Source: JACRLV01 sp045863555
GTDB lineage: Bacteria > Planctomycetota > Phycisphaerae > UBA1845 > Fen-1342
Assembly (NCBI GenBank): GCA_045863555.1
Contig: BTUU01000005.1
Coordinates: 301,306 to 365,305 of the forward strand
Direction of reading: 5' to 3'
Length of the DNA: 64,000 nt
Both the position numbers and the translations under genes were made by a program. Each line of letters starts with the position of its first letter. Within the stretch, counting starts at the first letter, position 1. The notes beneath the pieces were generated by a model, which saw only the letters and a program-made list of their open reading frames with translations, made no database searches and was not told where the DNA came from. Of the stretch, positions 39,504 to 48,887 are shown one piece after another.

Positions 39504-39859
39504 TCCTTGCGGTTGTTTCGGACCTGTTTTTTGATGCGAAGATCACGGCGACGGCGCGGGTCGTCGGCGTGGAGGTCGTGGCCGTGCGGACGATTGACGC
39601 GGCGGCGGCGCGGCTGGCGGATGCGGCGGTGACGGGGCTGATTGTGGATCTTTCGCTGCCGGCGGGCGACCCGATCGGGTTTGTTCGGGCGGTGAAAGCG
39701 TCGACGCCGGGCGTGCGGGTCGTTGCGTTTCTGCCGCATGTCGAGGCGGACCGGCGGCGGGCGGCGAAGGAGGCGGGGGCGGATGAGGTGCTGCCGCGGT
39801 CGAGGTTTTCGGAGACGCTGGGGGCGATCCTGGGTCGGCTGGGGGATTTGGAAGAATAG
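39500..39859 (+). CDS. receiver-like (CheY-fold) small protein
   Basis: A 119-residue single-domain protein with an alternating beta-alpha pattern resembling response-regulator receiver domains. The predicted phospho-acceptor site falls in LIVDLSLPAGDPI (Asp around 49), and the following strand RVVAFLPHVEAD ends where the family usually has a Ser/Thr. The conserved acidic pair near the N-terminus is weak (VVSDLFFDAK), and a Lys after the last strand is replaced, so it may be a degenerate receiver. Translation is coupled to the glycosyltransferase by an ATGA overlap. Confidence 0.6.
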   Translation: MILAVVSDLFFDAKITATARVVGVEVVAVRTIDAAAARLADAAVTGLIVDLSLPAGDPIGFVRAVKASTPGVRVVAFLPHVEADRRRAAKEAGADEVLPRSRFSETLGAILGRLGDLEE

Positions 39860-39980
39860 TCCGACCTCTCCCGGCTGCATTACACGGAGCACCCGCCGAA
39901 ACCAGCTTTTCGGGGCGGCAGCCAAAGTGTGCCAGTCTCTTTTCAAACGCCTCTCATGTTTTCAGGTCTCAAAAGATGCG

Positions 39981-40009
39981 GGCGTGGCCTGGGGGGTCCA
40001 GGCCACGCC
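39981..40009. terminator. hairpin between convergent genes, possible bidirectional terminator
   Basis: A perfect 12-base stem (39981-39992 with 39998-40009) and a five-base loop lie between the rightward receiver-like gene and the leftward lipoprotein gene. On the minus strand it is followed after a few bases by CTTTTG. On the plus strand no T-run follows, so termination is more likely leftward. Confidence 0.6.
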
Positions 40010-40036
40010 GGGGTGGGATGGGAGCGAATTGGGGGG

Positions 40037-40738
40037 TTAGCGGCGGACCTTGCCGGATTTTCGGTCGAGGAGCGGCGGCAGGCCGTTGTCGCCGGTGCGG
40101 TTGTCGGCACCGGTATCGCCGCCGTTTCCGGCGTTGCCGTTGCCGTTGCCGGAGCTCCCGCTGCCGCTGCCGGCGTCGCCGCCGCTATTGCCGCCGCCTG
40201 CGCGGCCGGTGCGGACCAGGTTGCCTTCGATGAAGAGCTCGATCTCCCATGCGCCGCCGTCGTACTGCTGCGACGAGGTCAGCTCCATGGTGTCTTCGAC
40301 GGAGACGCTGCCGTCAGACTCCAGGATGTAATCGGCGTGCTGCGTGCCCGAGACCGGGACGTCGTACCAACTGCCCGTGACGTCGAAGAGGACGTGGTAG
40401 CCCCAGTCGAACTGCTCGACATCCGTGACGACGCGGGCGACCTGGAGCGAGCCGAAGTCGAGCGTGTCCCGATCGCCGGGGTAGAACCAGTCGCCGGTGA
40501 CCTTGTTGATGAGGTCGCCGGTCTTGAAGATCCGCGTGGTCTGCCAGGCGTCGAAATCCTGGCCGTCGTCGACGCCGTTTTGCCAGAACGAGGCGGTGAG
40601 GCTCAGTTTTCCGGCGTACGTGCCGTCGGGGATGGCATAGTCGAGGGGGCCTGAGCCCCTGTCGCCCTCCAGCGGGCAGCCCGCCACGAGGAGCAAACTT
40701 CCTGCCGCCAGACCGATCAGTGAATGCCGCATCATCAT
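40037..40738 (-). CDS. lipoprotein with Gly/Asn/Ser-rich tail
   Basis: A 233-residue exported lipoprotein with a lipobox LLLVAGC in the signal peptide (Cys about 20 residues in). A single beta-rich domain covers about 25-165, containing DGTYAGKLSLTASFW and FDVTGSWYDVPVSGTQHADY. A low-complexity Gly/Ser/Asn linker with a basic end (DRKSGKVRR) finishes the protein. AAAGGA precedes the start at 40738. It is divergent from the ECF sigma factor gene with 123 bases between, so the two could share regulation. No family was recognised. Confidence 0.75.
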   Translation of the reverse strand: MMMRHSLIGLAAGSLLLVAGCPLEGDRGSGPLDYAIPDGTYAGKLSLTASFWQNGVDDGQDFDAWQTTRIFKTGDLINKVTGDWFYPGDRDTLDFGSLQVARVVTDVEQFDWGYHVLFDVTGSWYDVPVSGTQHADYILESDGSVSVEDTMELTSSQQYDGGAWEIELFIEGNLVRTGRAGGGNSGGDAGSGSGSSGNGNGNAGNGGDTGADNRTGDNGLPPLLDRKSGKVRR

Positions 40739-40861
40739 GCCACTATCCTTTCGTGCGCTCAGCTCGCGGCGGCCTGGTTGCCGGCCGCGTCTGTATTTGC
40801 GAGAATCCGGCTGGGAACCCCAAGGTTTTTTTCGCATTTCTCCTTGGAGGCCGGGCACCCC

Positions 40862-41461
40862 ATGGACACCGGGCATCGAGCGACGGCGACGGTCCTTCTG
40901 GCCGCGGTTCGCGCGGGCGAGGCGACGGCCCGGGAGCGGCTGGCGGCGCTGGTCTACGACGAGCTGCGGCCGCTGGCGGGCGGGCTGATGGGGGGCGAGC
41001 GGGCGGGGCATACGTTTCAGCCGACGGTGCTGGTGCACGAGGCGCTGATGCGGCTGTTTGACCAGAAAGTGCTGCATACGCTGGAGAACCGGGCTCATTT
41101 TCTGAATGCCGCGGCGCTGGCGATGCGGCGGATCCTGGTCGACCACGCGCGGGCGAAGGTGGCGCAGAAGCGCGGCGGGCAGGCGCAGCGGGTGGCGCTC
41201 GATGAGATGCTGGCGGTCTTTGAGGATGCGGGGGTGGATGTGCTGGACCTCGACGACGCGCTCGGGAGGCTCGCCGGCGCGGACCCGCGGGGGTACGAGT
41301 TCATTCAGCTTCACTACTTCGCGGGACTCACGCAGGCGGAGATCATCGAGCTGACGGGGCTGTCGCATACGACGGTTGAGAACTGCCTGCGCGACGCGAA
41401 GCGCTGGCTGAGGGCGCGGCTCTCGGGAGCAGACGACCATGGAAGCCGATCGGCCGACTGA
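40862..41461 (+). CDS. ECF sigma factor (planctomycete/acidobacterial Sig-70_X6-like type)
   Basis: A 199-residue sigma-70 family factor. Region 2 lies at about 30-95 with LVYDELRPLAGGLMGGE and AHFLNAAALAMRRILVDHAR, which is typical of the branch with RRILVDHARAK after region 2. Region 4 has a helix-turn-helix near 150-190 (FAGLTQAEIIELTGLSHTTV, then ENCLRDAKRWLRAR). The factor directs RNA polymerase to target promoters. The linked kinase presumably regulates it, since the kinase gene starts 23 bases before the sigma stop. The ATG at 40862 matches the family's start. No anti-sigma gene is adjacent. Confidence 0.9.
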   Translation: MDTGHRATATVLLAAVRAGEATARERLAALVYDELRPLAGGLMGGERAGHTFQPTVLVHEALMRLFDQKVLHTLENRAHFLNAAALAMRRILVDHARAKVAQKRGGQAQRVALDEMLAVFEDAGVDVLDLDDALGRLAGADPRGYEFIQLHYFAGLTQAEIIELTGLSHTTVENCLRDAKRWLRARLSGADDHGSRSAD

Positions 41462-44156
41462 GACGTTTGACCGGTTGCATGCGGGGCTGGCCGGGAAGAT
41501 CGGGCCGCTGTTTCAGCGGCCGGCGGGGGCGGATGATGATCTGACCGGGCGGCAGATCGGTCTGTACAAGGTGCTGCAGAAAATCGGGAGCGGCGGGTTT
41601 GGCGACGTGTACATGGCGGAGCAGGAGGAGCCGGTCCGCCGGCGCGTGGCGCTGAAGATCATCAAGCTCGGGATGGATACGAAGCAGGTGATCGCGCGCT
41701 TCGAGGCCGAGCGGCAGGCGCTGGCGATGATGGACCACCCCAACATCGCCCGGGTGCTCGATGCGGCCGTGACGGAAACGGGCCGGCCGTATTTTGTGAT
41801 GGAGCTGGTCAAGGGCGAGCCGATTACGGCGTATTGCGACCGGGAGAAGCTGAGCATCGCCGCGCGGCTGGACGCGTTCGCGCAGGTCTGTCGCGCGGTG
41901 CATCATGCCCACCAGAAGGCGGTGATTCACCGGGACATCAAGCCGTCGAACGTGCTGGTCAGCACGGTGGACGGCCGGCCGCTGGCGAAGGTGATCGATT
42001 TTGGCATTGCGAAGGCGACCGATCACCGGCTGACGGAGAAGACGCTCTTCACGGAATTTCACCAGATGATCGGCACGCCGGAGTACATGAGTCCGGAGCA
42101 GGCCGGCGGATCGCCCGATGTTGATACGCGCACGGACATTTACTCGCTGGGCGTGCTGCTCTACGAGCTGCTCACGGGCACGCCGCCGCTGCCGCGCGAG
42201 CAGATGCGGTCGGCGGCGTACGCGGAGATGCAGCGGATCATCCGCGAGGTCGAGCCGCCGACGCCGAGCGTTCGGCTGGGCGGGCTGCTTTCCCGGCGGG
42301 GGACAATCGGGCCGCGCGACGAGGGAGAGCCGAAACCGGACGGCACTCCCCTGCCGCATGCAGCTCGCGGGGCGTCGATCGAAATCGTGGCCGAGCATCG
42401 GCAGACGGACCCGCCGACGCTTCTTCGCACCATCCGGGGCGAGCTTGACTGGATTGTGATGAAGTGCATCGAGAAGGACCGGGGGCGGCGCTACGACAGC
42501 GCCGGGAGTCTCGCGGCCGAGATCGGGAACTATCTGAACGGGGAGCCCGTGCAGGCAGCGCCGCCGAGCGCGCTGTATCGCCTTCGGAAGTTCGTGCGCA
42601 AGCATCGCGTGGGCGTGACGGCGGGGACGCTTGTGGCGTTGGCGCTGCTGTTCGGGCTGATCGCCACCACGATTGGACTTCAGTCGGCCATCAGAGCATG
42701 GGAGGCGGAGACGATCGCACGGAAGGACGCGGAAGCTGCAAGATCGGTTGCGTCTGACAACGAGCGCAAGGCGGCGAACGAGGCCGCGAAGGCACGGGCC
42801 GCGCTTGGTTTTGTCACGGAAATGTTTGGTTCGATCGATCCCGTCTTGGCGCGGGGTCATGATGTCACGGTGGCCGAAGTGCTTGAACCCGCGGCGGAAA
42901 AGGTCGGCCGGACGTTTGCCGACGATCCGGAGGGCGAATCGGTCGTACGGCACGTGCTCGGCCAGGCGTACGCGCACCTGGCGCGGTATCCCGACGCGCT
43001 GAAGGAGTTGAATCGCGCGTGGGAGCTGCGGCAGGCGCTCCACCGGGAGGACGATGCGCAGACGATCTCGATGCTGAATGATCTGGGAATCGCGGTGCTG
43101 GAGACGGGGGATGTCCCTCGGGCGCGAGAGCTGCTGGGCGAGGCGCTCCAGCGACGCGAGGACACGCTGGGCAAATTGCATCGGGATACGCTCGCCACTC
43201 GAAGCGTTCTGGCGTTTTGCCGGCAGCTGGGAGGAGATCTGGAGGGGGCGCTGTCGGACATTCGCGCGGTGGTGGTTGATCAGGAGAAGAGCCTGGGGGC
43301 CGGCGATCGCGATACCCTCGAATCCATGTGCAGCCTGGCGGACATGCTGGGAAGCGCGGGCAAGGTCGACGAAGCACTCGCGATGGCCGAGGAGGCGCAC
43401 GGCCGGGCCGCGGCGGCGCTGGGCGAAGAGAGCAATCTGGCGCTGATGGCCGGGAGCATCAAGGCGGAGATGCTTGTGACTCTGGGTCGCGACGAGGAGG
43501 CGGCCACGCTTCTGGAGAAAATCGCGAGCGGCAAAGAGAAGCTCTACGGACAGAATCACCCCTCCACGCTGCTGACGCTCGACCTGCTCGCGCGGACGCT
43601 GGGCAATCTGCGCCAGGATGAGCGGGCGATCGGGCTGAGCCGCACGATTGCGGAGCGTGCGGGAAAGGCGCTGGGGGAGCGGCATTCGACGACGCTCGTC
43701 TACCAGAACAATCTGGCTCAGGCGCTGCGCAAGGCGGGGCAGCTTGATGAAGCCGAGCCGATCTACCGGCGGTTGATCGAGGTCCGCCGCGAGATGGACG
43801 GCAGCGACTCTCAGGACTTGCTGATCGCGAAAAGCAATCTTGGACTGCTGCTGTTGCAGCGCAAGACTCCCGCGGACGCCCTGTCATTATTTGAAGAGTC
43901 ATTGGAGGGATTCAGGAAAGTACTTCCACAGGACCACTGGATGCTGGGTGTCGCCTTGCTCAATCTGGGAAAATGCCAGACTGCGTTGGGCAAATACGCG
44001 GACGCCGAGCGAAGCCTGCTGGATGGCCATGGGTTGCTGGAGAAGACACTGGGCGCCGCCCACGGCCGGACGAAGCTGGCGAGGGCGGCGCTGGCGGAGT
44101 TGTATGATGCGTGGGGGAAGCCTGAGCAGGCGGAGACTTGGAAAGTCGCCAAATAA
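41439..44156 (+). CDS. Ser/Thr protein kinase with TM helix and TPR domain
   Basis: A 905-residue Hanks-type kinase. The kinase domain at about 43-330 has a Gly loop KIGSGGFGDVYMAE, Lys73 in ALKII, HRDIKPSN (Asp166), DFGIAKA (Asp187) and GTPEYMSPEQ, so all catalytic residues are present. A single membrane helix follows (about 388-410, GTLVALALLFGLIATTIGLQ). About 490 residues of tetratricopeptide-like helical repeats come next, with units such as LNDLGIAVLETGDVPRAREL. It overlaps the ECF sigma gene by 23 bases, a pairing frequent in planctomycetes and acidobacteria where the kinase is thought to act on the sigma factor. The target is not shown by the sequence. Confidence 0.92.
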   Translation: MEADRPTETFDRLHAGLAGKIGPLFQRPAGADDDLTGRQIGLYKVLQKIGSGGFGDVYMAEQEEPVRRRVALKIIKLGMDTKQVIARFEAERQALAMMDHPNIARVLDAAVTETGRPYFVMELVKGEPITAYCDREKLSIAARLDAFAQVCRAVHHAHQKAVIHRDIKPSNVLVSTVDGRPLAKVIDFGIAKATDHRLTEKTLFTEFHQMIGTPEYMSPEQAGGSPDVDTRTDIYSLGVLLYELLTGTPPLPREQMRSAAYAEMQRIIREVEPPTPSVRLGGLLSRRGTIGPRDEGEPKPDGTPLPHAARGASIEIVAEHRQTDPPTLLRTIRGELDWIVMKCIEKDRGRRYDSAGSLAAEIGNYLNGEPVQAAPPSALYRLRKFVRKHRVGVTAGTLVALALLFGLIATTIGLQSAIRAWEAETIARKDAEAARSVASDNERKAANEAAKARAALGFVTEMFGSIDPVLARGHDVTVAEVLEPAAEKVGRTFADDPEGESVVRHVLGQAYAHLARYPDALKELNRAWELRQALHREDDAQTISMLNDLGIAVLETGDVPRARELLGEALQRREDTLGKLHRDTLATRSVLAFCRQLGGDLEGALSDIRAVVVDQEKSLGAGDRDTLESMCSLADMLGSAGKVDEALAMAEEAHGRAAAALGEESNLALMAGSIKAEMLVTLGRDEEAATLLEKIASGKEKLYGQNHPSTLLTLDLLARTLGNLRQDERAIGLSRTIAERAGKALGERHSTTLVYQNNLAQALRKAGQLDEAEPIYRRLIEVRREMDGSDSQDLLIAKSNLGLLLLQRKTPADALSLFEESLEGFRKVLPQDHWMLGVALLNLGKCQTALGKYADAERSLLDGHGLLEKTLGAAHGRTKLARAALAELYDAWGKPEQAETWKVAK

Positions 44157-44383
44157 GCGGCGCGCGGCGATCGAACAGGACACACTCTCGGACGGCGGGT
44201 CGATCGTGCGAAAACGCCTGTCGACGCTGCGCACTGTGCCCGGCCGGTGACATCCCCTGCAACACCGGTTCACACAACCGCGCATCGATGGGTGGCGAAC
44301 GTAACCCGCAACGCGTGGCTGTCCATCACGCGATTCCGCTCGTAGCGCCGGGCGATCTCGGCGCCGTCGAGGTTGCGATCGAC
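44157..44383. other. 227-base convergent gap
   Basis: It lies between the kinase gene (rightward) and the leftward Kelch-like gene. No hairpin with a T-run or coding frame was supported. Base composition changes here from the G+C-rich left side to the lower-G+C segment on the right. Confidence 0.5.
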
Positions 44384-46594
44384 TCAAGGGCACATCGTGC
44401 CGAACGCGCTCAGCATGATCGAGAGATCTGCAAGGCCGACGGACCCATCGGCGTCCAAGTCCCCATCGGTCCGCTGGGGAGAATCGAGCCGCCCGAAGTT
44501 GCTCATCAGAACGGAGAGATCGGCGAGCCCGACCGCGCCATCACAGGTCAGATCAGCCAAATGGTCACACAAACGGAGGATCGCTTGCGACGTCGTGCGA
44601 TTTCCACAGGCATTCGTGAGGATGCAATCGTACAGTCCTTCGTCGTTTGCACCAATCCCGACGATCGTAAGTAGGGGCGCGTTCGCACCTACAATTCGGT
44701 CCGGCATGTCGATTAAGTCAGTCGCATTCTTCCGCCACTGGTAGTGAAGCGTACTACTGCTCGTAGCATCGACTGAAAAGGTAACACCGCCGCCCGTGCA
44801 GCTTGCTGACGACGTGGGCTGTATGACGATGGTCGGTGGAGTGCCCAGCGCCCACAGATCCTGATTTCCGAACAGCAACATCCGATGACGCAAGCTGTCA
44901 TAGGCCAGGCCGCCGCCTTCGGTCTGACCGGGAGGTCTGGATTCAGAACGAAGAGTCCAGGACGCCCCGTCATAATCCCAAGTCTCAGCCCGGTAGAGAT
45001 GGTCATACCCGCCGAATAGAACAATGCGCTGTCGGTCCGAGTCGAAGGCCATTGTGCTGCCTCGCCTCGCAGACGGGCTAGTGATCATCCGGCGAGTCCA
45101 TTGTTCGCCGTCCCACTCCCACGTATCTCCGAGAAGAGAGCCGATCGTCGTTCCCCCGAAAAGAACAGAGACGGCGCGGGCGGGGTCGTAGGCCATTCCA
45201 AACTGATATCTCGCAGACGGCCCGCTTGTGGACCTCTGATTCCACCGAATTCCATCCCACTCCCACGTGTCGCCGTATAGCTGTCCATTTCCGCCAGCGC
45301 CACCGAACAACACGGCCACTCCTCGATGAGTATCGAATACGAGCCCGGCATAGCTTCTGCGGATCGGCATGAGTCCAAAACCCCGCCAGGAAGACCCGTC
45401 CCACTCCCAAGTTTCATCATCCTGATATTCGAATCCGCCGGCCAACATCGTGCATCCTCGTACCGAGTCGAATGCCATCATATGGCCACTGCGTGCCGCT
45501 GGTCCGCTGACCAGGCGGCGAGTCCATGCATCGTTGTCCCATTCCCAAGTGTCAGCTGCGACGCCATCCGGCCCGCTACCGCCGAACAGGACCGCCCTAT
45601 CCCGAATTGGATCGTAGACGAAAGGTCCGCTAAACACCTGAGGCCGATCAAGCGCAATCGGGTGCCACGATGAACCGTCCCAGCTCCATGTGTCACCAAA
45701 ATCAGAGGCGTCCGTCCCGCCAAATAAAACGACTCGGCGGTTCCCTGAATCGAAAACCATCGTGTGCGATGCTCTGGGCCGGGGAGCTTGGCTGAAATAT
45801 AGTTCGACCCACGTCGTTCCATCCCATAGCCAGGTATCGTTCAGATTCTGCCCGCCTGAGTAGCCTCCGAATAACAGGATGCTCCCACGCTCGGCGTCGA
45901 AGGCCATGGCATGATTGGTTCGGGATTCCGGCCCCCACACGGGTCGCTCAGCCCATGAGTTCCCATCCCAAGTCCATGTCTCATCTCCTCCGCTGCTTCC
46001 ACCAAAGAGGGTCGTCACACCACGTACAGAATCAAATACCATCGCGTGTGAGTGACGCGCAGAAGGACCGGTTGATGCACGCTGCGTCCAGCTAACACCA
46101 TCCCATGCCCACATATCACGGAAAGTCTGGGTTGTGCTTCGGCCGCCAAATAGTAGGACAGCCCGTTCAACAGAATCGTATACCATCGCATGGCCGTTTC
46201 GTGCCGAGGGGCCCGTAACCTGCCGCTGATTCCATGAGAACCCATCCCATTCCCAGGTATCCGCGGCAAGAGTCGGTCCCCCGAACATCACCACTACACC
46301 CCGCGCCTCGTCAAAAGCCATCGCACTCCCCGTGCGCGAACTGGGTCCAGTGATGTTTCGTTGACGCCACGTATTCGTGCCCAGTTCCCACGTGTCCGGA
46401 AATCCGGAGCCACCAAACAACACCGTCACGCCGCGGACGGAATCAAAAGCCATCGCGTGTTCTTGCCGGCGCTCAATCAATAAGGGGCGCCATTCCAGCG
46501 ATTGGGCTTTGGCCGATGTCAACGGGATGGATGCAATAATCGCTGCAATGTATGCAAGGCCCAGAAAAGGGCCATCTGTGTTTCGAGTTCCCAC
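44384..46594 (-). CDS. secreted 11-repeat Kelch-like protein with Ig-like domain and dockerin
   Basis: A 736-residue exported protein. The GTG at 46594 with AAGGGT upstream gives a signal-like N-terminus (LAYIAAIIASIPLTSAKA). Eleven repeats of about 48 residues follow, each with DTWEWDG..W, GP(S)AR, and HAMAFDS.RGV..LFGG, resembling Kelch blades. Next is an Ig-like domain (about 600-690) containing TLHYQWRKNATDL and NDEGLYDCILTNACG, and finally a dockerin-type pair, DLTCDGAVGLADLSVLMSN and DLDADGSVGLADLSIMLSA, ending FGTMCP. It is a tandem paralogue of the next gene. Eleven blades is an unusual number for one propeller. Confidence 0.8.
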   Translation of the reverse strand: MGTRNTDGPFLGLAYIAAIIASIPLTSAKAQSLEWRPLLIERRQEHAMAFDSVRGVTVLFGGSGFPDTWELGTNTWRQRNITGPSSRTGSAMAFDEARGVVVMFGGPTLAADTWEWDGFSWNQRQVTGPSARNGHAMVYDSVERAVLLFGGRSTTQTFRDMWAWDGVSWTQRASTGPSARHSHAMVFDSVRGVTTLFGGSSGGDETWTWDGNSWAERPVWGPESRTNHAMAFDAERGSILLFGGYSGGQNLNDTWLWDGTTWVELYFSQAPRPRASHTMVFDSGNRRVVLFGGTDASDFGDTWSWDGSSWHPIALDRPQVFSGPFVYDPIRDRAVLFGGSGPDGVAADTWEWDNDAWTRRLVSGPAARSGHMMAFDSVRGCTMLAGGFEYQDDETWEWDGSSWRGFGLMPIRRSYAGLVFDTHRGVAVLFGGAGGNGQLYGDTWEWDGIRWNQRSTSGPSARYQFGMAYDPARAVSVLFGGTTIGSLLGDTWEWDGEQWTRRMITSPSARRGSTMAFDSDRQRIVLFGGYDHLYRAETWDYDGASWTLRSESRPPGQTEGGGLAYDSLRHRMLLFGNQDLWALGTPPTIVIQPTSSASCTGGGVTFSVDATSSSTLHYQWRKNATDLIDMPDRIVGANAPLLTIVGIGANDEGLYDCILTNACGNRTTSQAILRLCDHLADLTCDGAVGLADLSVLMSNFGRLDSPQRTDGDLDADGSVGLADLSIMLSAFGTMCP

Positions 46595-46646
46595 TGTGAA
46601 GCTACCCTTCAAAAGCAAGCCGTCGTGTCTTGTCGCATAACCGCAG

Positions 46647-48887
46647 TCAGTCGCACGTGCTCCCGAATTCTGCCAACACAAGCGCGAGATCGGCCAACCC
46701 GATGATCTGGTCCCCATCAATGTTCCCCTCGGCTCTGCGCGGACCATCCGACCGGCCGAAATTGCTGAGCAGGATCGCCAAGTCGGGAATTCCAACTTGA
46801 TGGTCACAATCAAGATCACTCTGAAGTTCGCAGAGTAACAGCGGCTGTGCTACCGTCGTCACAGACCGACATGCGTCCGACACGATGCAGTCATACAACC
46901 CGGCGTCTTCCGCGGTGAGAGAGGTCAAGACCAAGGTCGGCGATTGCGAGCCCATGATGTGTCCAGGCTCGTCTTGCAGATCACGAGCGTTCCGTCGCCA
47001 CTGATAGAACACTGTAAGTCGCCCGGATGCGGCTGTCGAGAATGAAGCTGTACCATCAAGGCACCCATCCGCCAATACAGGTTGCGTTTCAATAACTGGG
47101 GGCGTACAAAGCGCCCACGTCGCGGCGGGAAACCCACCCGTTTGACCGACTAGCATCGGCGCTTGGATCCGAGAATCATATACATACACACCAGAGTTCG
47201 CGTTCGGTCGTCCGTATGGGCGCGGCGTCCACTGCTGGCCGTCCCAATCCCAGGGCTCTGCTAACGTCTGACCCCCAAGAAGCACCGAATGGTGTGCGGG
47301 GTCATATGTCATCGAACCCGAGTGCATGGGCGGGGGACCCGTTACCCCGCGATTGATCCAGGTCGTCCCATCCCATTCCCAGGTATCGCTGAGCGCGGCC
47401 ACATAATACCCACCATACAGGATGGTAACTCCTCGCTCTGGATCAAAGGCCATGGCGTGGTCCCTTCGCGGCGTCGGGCCAGATACCATTCTGCGGACCC
47501 ACGTTATCCCATTCCATTCCCATGTGTCATTATAGATGGCGCTGCTCGAACTGCCGCCGAACATAACCACCACGCCCCGGTTGGAATCGAAGGTCATCGC
47601 ATGCCCCGCGCGCATGGGCGGCCCCAATAGACCTCGCGGAGTCCAGAAATCACCGTCCCACTCCCAGGTGAAATCGTTCTGCGCGGTGAAACCGCCGAAC
47701 ATCACAGTTACGTTTCTGATCGAGTCGTAGGCCATGGCGTGCCGATATCGCGGAACCGGACCGTCCACGTCACGTCGAATCCAACCCTGCGGACCATATT
47801 CCCAGAGCTCATTGGTTGGAAAATCGTCGCCGGAACCCGGGTCAAGAAGGCCGCCAAATACGACCGTCACGTTGCGATGCGAGTCAAAGACGGCCTTATG
47901 ATACGTGCGACGGCCGGGGCCTCCGTCATCCACTTGAGCCCAATCGAGCCCATCCCATTCCCACCATTCCGAGAGTCTGGATACGCCATCGTATCCACCG
48001 AACGCCGATACAACTTGCCGGGACGAATCGTAGATGAGGGAGTGCCCGCCGGAATGAGTTGGTTCGTGCAACGGCGCACGTTGAATCCACACCTCGCCAT
48101 TCCACACCCAAGTTTGCATTCCAAGTGATGTCGATCCGAGCAGGACGACTTGGCGGCGCGCGTCGTCATAGACAATTGCTGTTGCATTGTAACTGGTGGC
48201 CGGCCCGTAGACCTGCGGGTTGTCCCAAGAATTTCCATCCCACTTCCATGTCCCTTGAGAATAGCGGCCATACAGCAGGGTTACGCCTCGTGCGGCGTCA
48301 AAGCACATAATGGGCTGTTCGTCGGCGGGAGGTCCGGTGTTTGACCTGAGCGACCAAACATCGCCGTCCCATTCCCAGGTCTCCCTGCTGGCCCCTGAAT
48401 ACAAAGTACCCCCGAAGAGCACCATTACGTGCCGCCGAGAATCGTATACCATCGCCGCTCCAGCCTGTGGCGACGGCCCTGTGGTGGCACGCTGCTGCCA
48501 TGCGAACCCGTCCCATTCCCATGTATCGTTGAATCGGGTATTGCCCTCCTGGCCGCCTACCAACACCGTAACATTACGATCAGAGTCGTACGCGAGTGCA
48601 TATCCAGACCTGGTTGGTGGACCAGGGACGGCGCGCTTGCGCCAGCGTCCGCCGACACGTTCCCAAGTATCGCCCGTTTCGACGCCTCCGCCGTAAAGTA
48701 CGCTTACACTCCGGTTTGAGTCGTAAACAAGAATATTGCGGTAGCCGCGACCGCCAACGTCGATTTGCTCCCACGACGGCGTTTGGGAAAACAGCAGCTC
48801 CGGGGCGAACGCGACTAGATTTAGAACAATCGAACAGGTACCTATCCAAGTGTGCGATAACCGGCGCCGGTCTCCAATAAGAAACAC
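46647..48887 (-). CDS. secreted 11-repeat Kelch-like protein with Ig-like domain and dockerin (paralogue)
   Basis: A 746-residue exported protein with the same layout as the gene immediately downstream. GTG 48887 is preceded by GGAGGA. A hydrophobic signal segment (TCSIVLNLVAFAPELLF) leads into eleven repeats marked by DTWEWDG-like motifs (some diverged, such as ELWEYGPQGW). An Ig-like domain follows with TVFYQWRRNARDL and EDAGLYDCIVSDAC. A dockerin-type pair, DLDCDHQVGIPDLAILLSN and NIDGDQIIGLADLALVLAE, ends FGSTCD. The two genes are separated by about 50 bases and read the same way, so they look like a recent tandem duplication that has diverged in the repeats. Confidence 0.8.
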   Translation of the reverse strand: MFLIGDRRRLSHTWIGTCSIVLNLVAFAPELLFSQTPSWEQIDVGGRGYRNILVYDSNRSVSVLYGGGVETGDTWERVGGRWRKRAVPGPPTRSGYALAYDSDRNVTVLVGGQEGNTRFNDTWEWDGFAWQQRATTGPSPQAGAAMVYDSRRHVMVLFGGTLYSGASRETWEWDGDVWSLRSNTGPPADEQPIMCFDAARGVTLLYGRYSQGTWKWDGNSWDNPQVYGPATSYNATAIVYDDARRQVVLLGSTSLGMQTWVWNGEVWIQRAPLHEPTHSGGHSLIYDSSRQVVSAFGGYDGVSRLSEWWEWDGLDWAQVDDGGPGRRTYHKAVFDSHRNVTVVFGGLLDPGSGDDFPTNELWEYGPQGWIRRDVDGPVPRYRHAMAYDSIRNVTVMFGGFTAQNDFTWEWDGDFWTPRGLLGPPMRAGHAMTFDSNRGVVVMFGGSSSSAIYNDTWEWNGITWVRRMVSGPTPRRDHAMAFDPERGVTILYGGYYVAALSDTWEWDGTTWINRGVTGPPPMHSGSMTYDPAHHSVLLGGQTLAEPWDWDGQQWTPRPYGRPNANSGVYVYDSRIQAPMLVGQTGGFPAATWALCTPPVIETQPVLADGCLDGTASFSTAASGRLTVFYQWRRNARDLQDEPGHIMGSQSPTLVLTSLTAEDAGLYDCIVSDACRSVTTVAQPLLLCELQSDLDCDHQVGIPDLAILLSNFGRSDGPRRAEGNIDGDQIIGLADLALVLAEFGSTCD

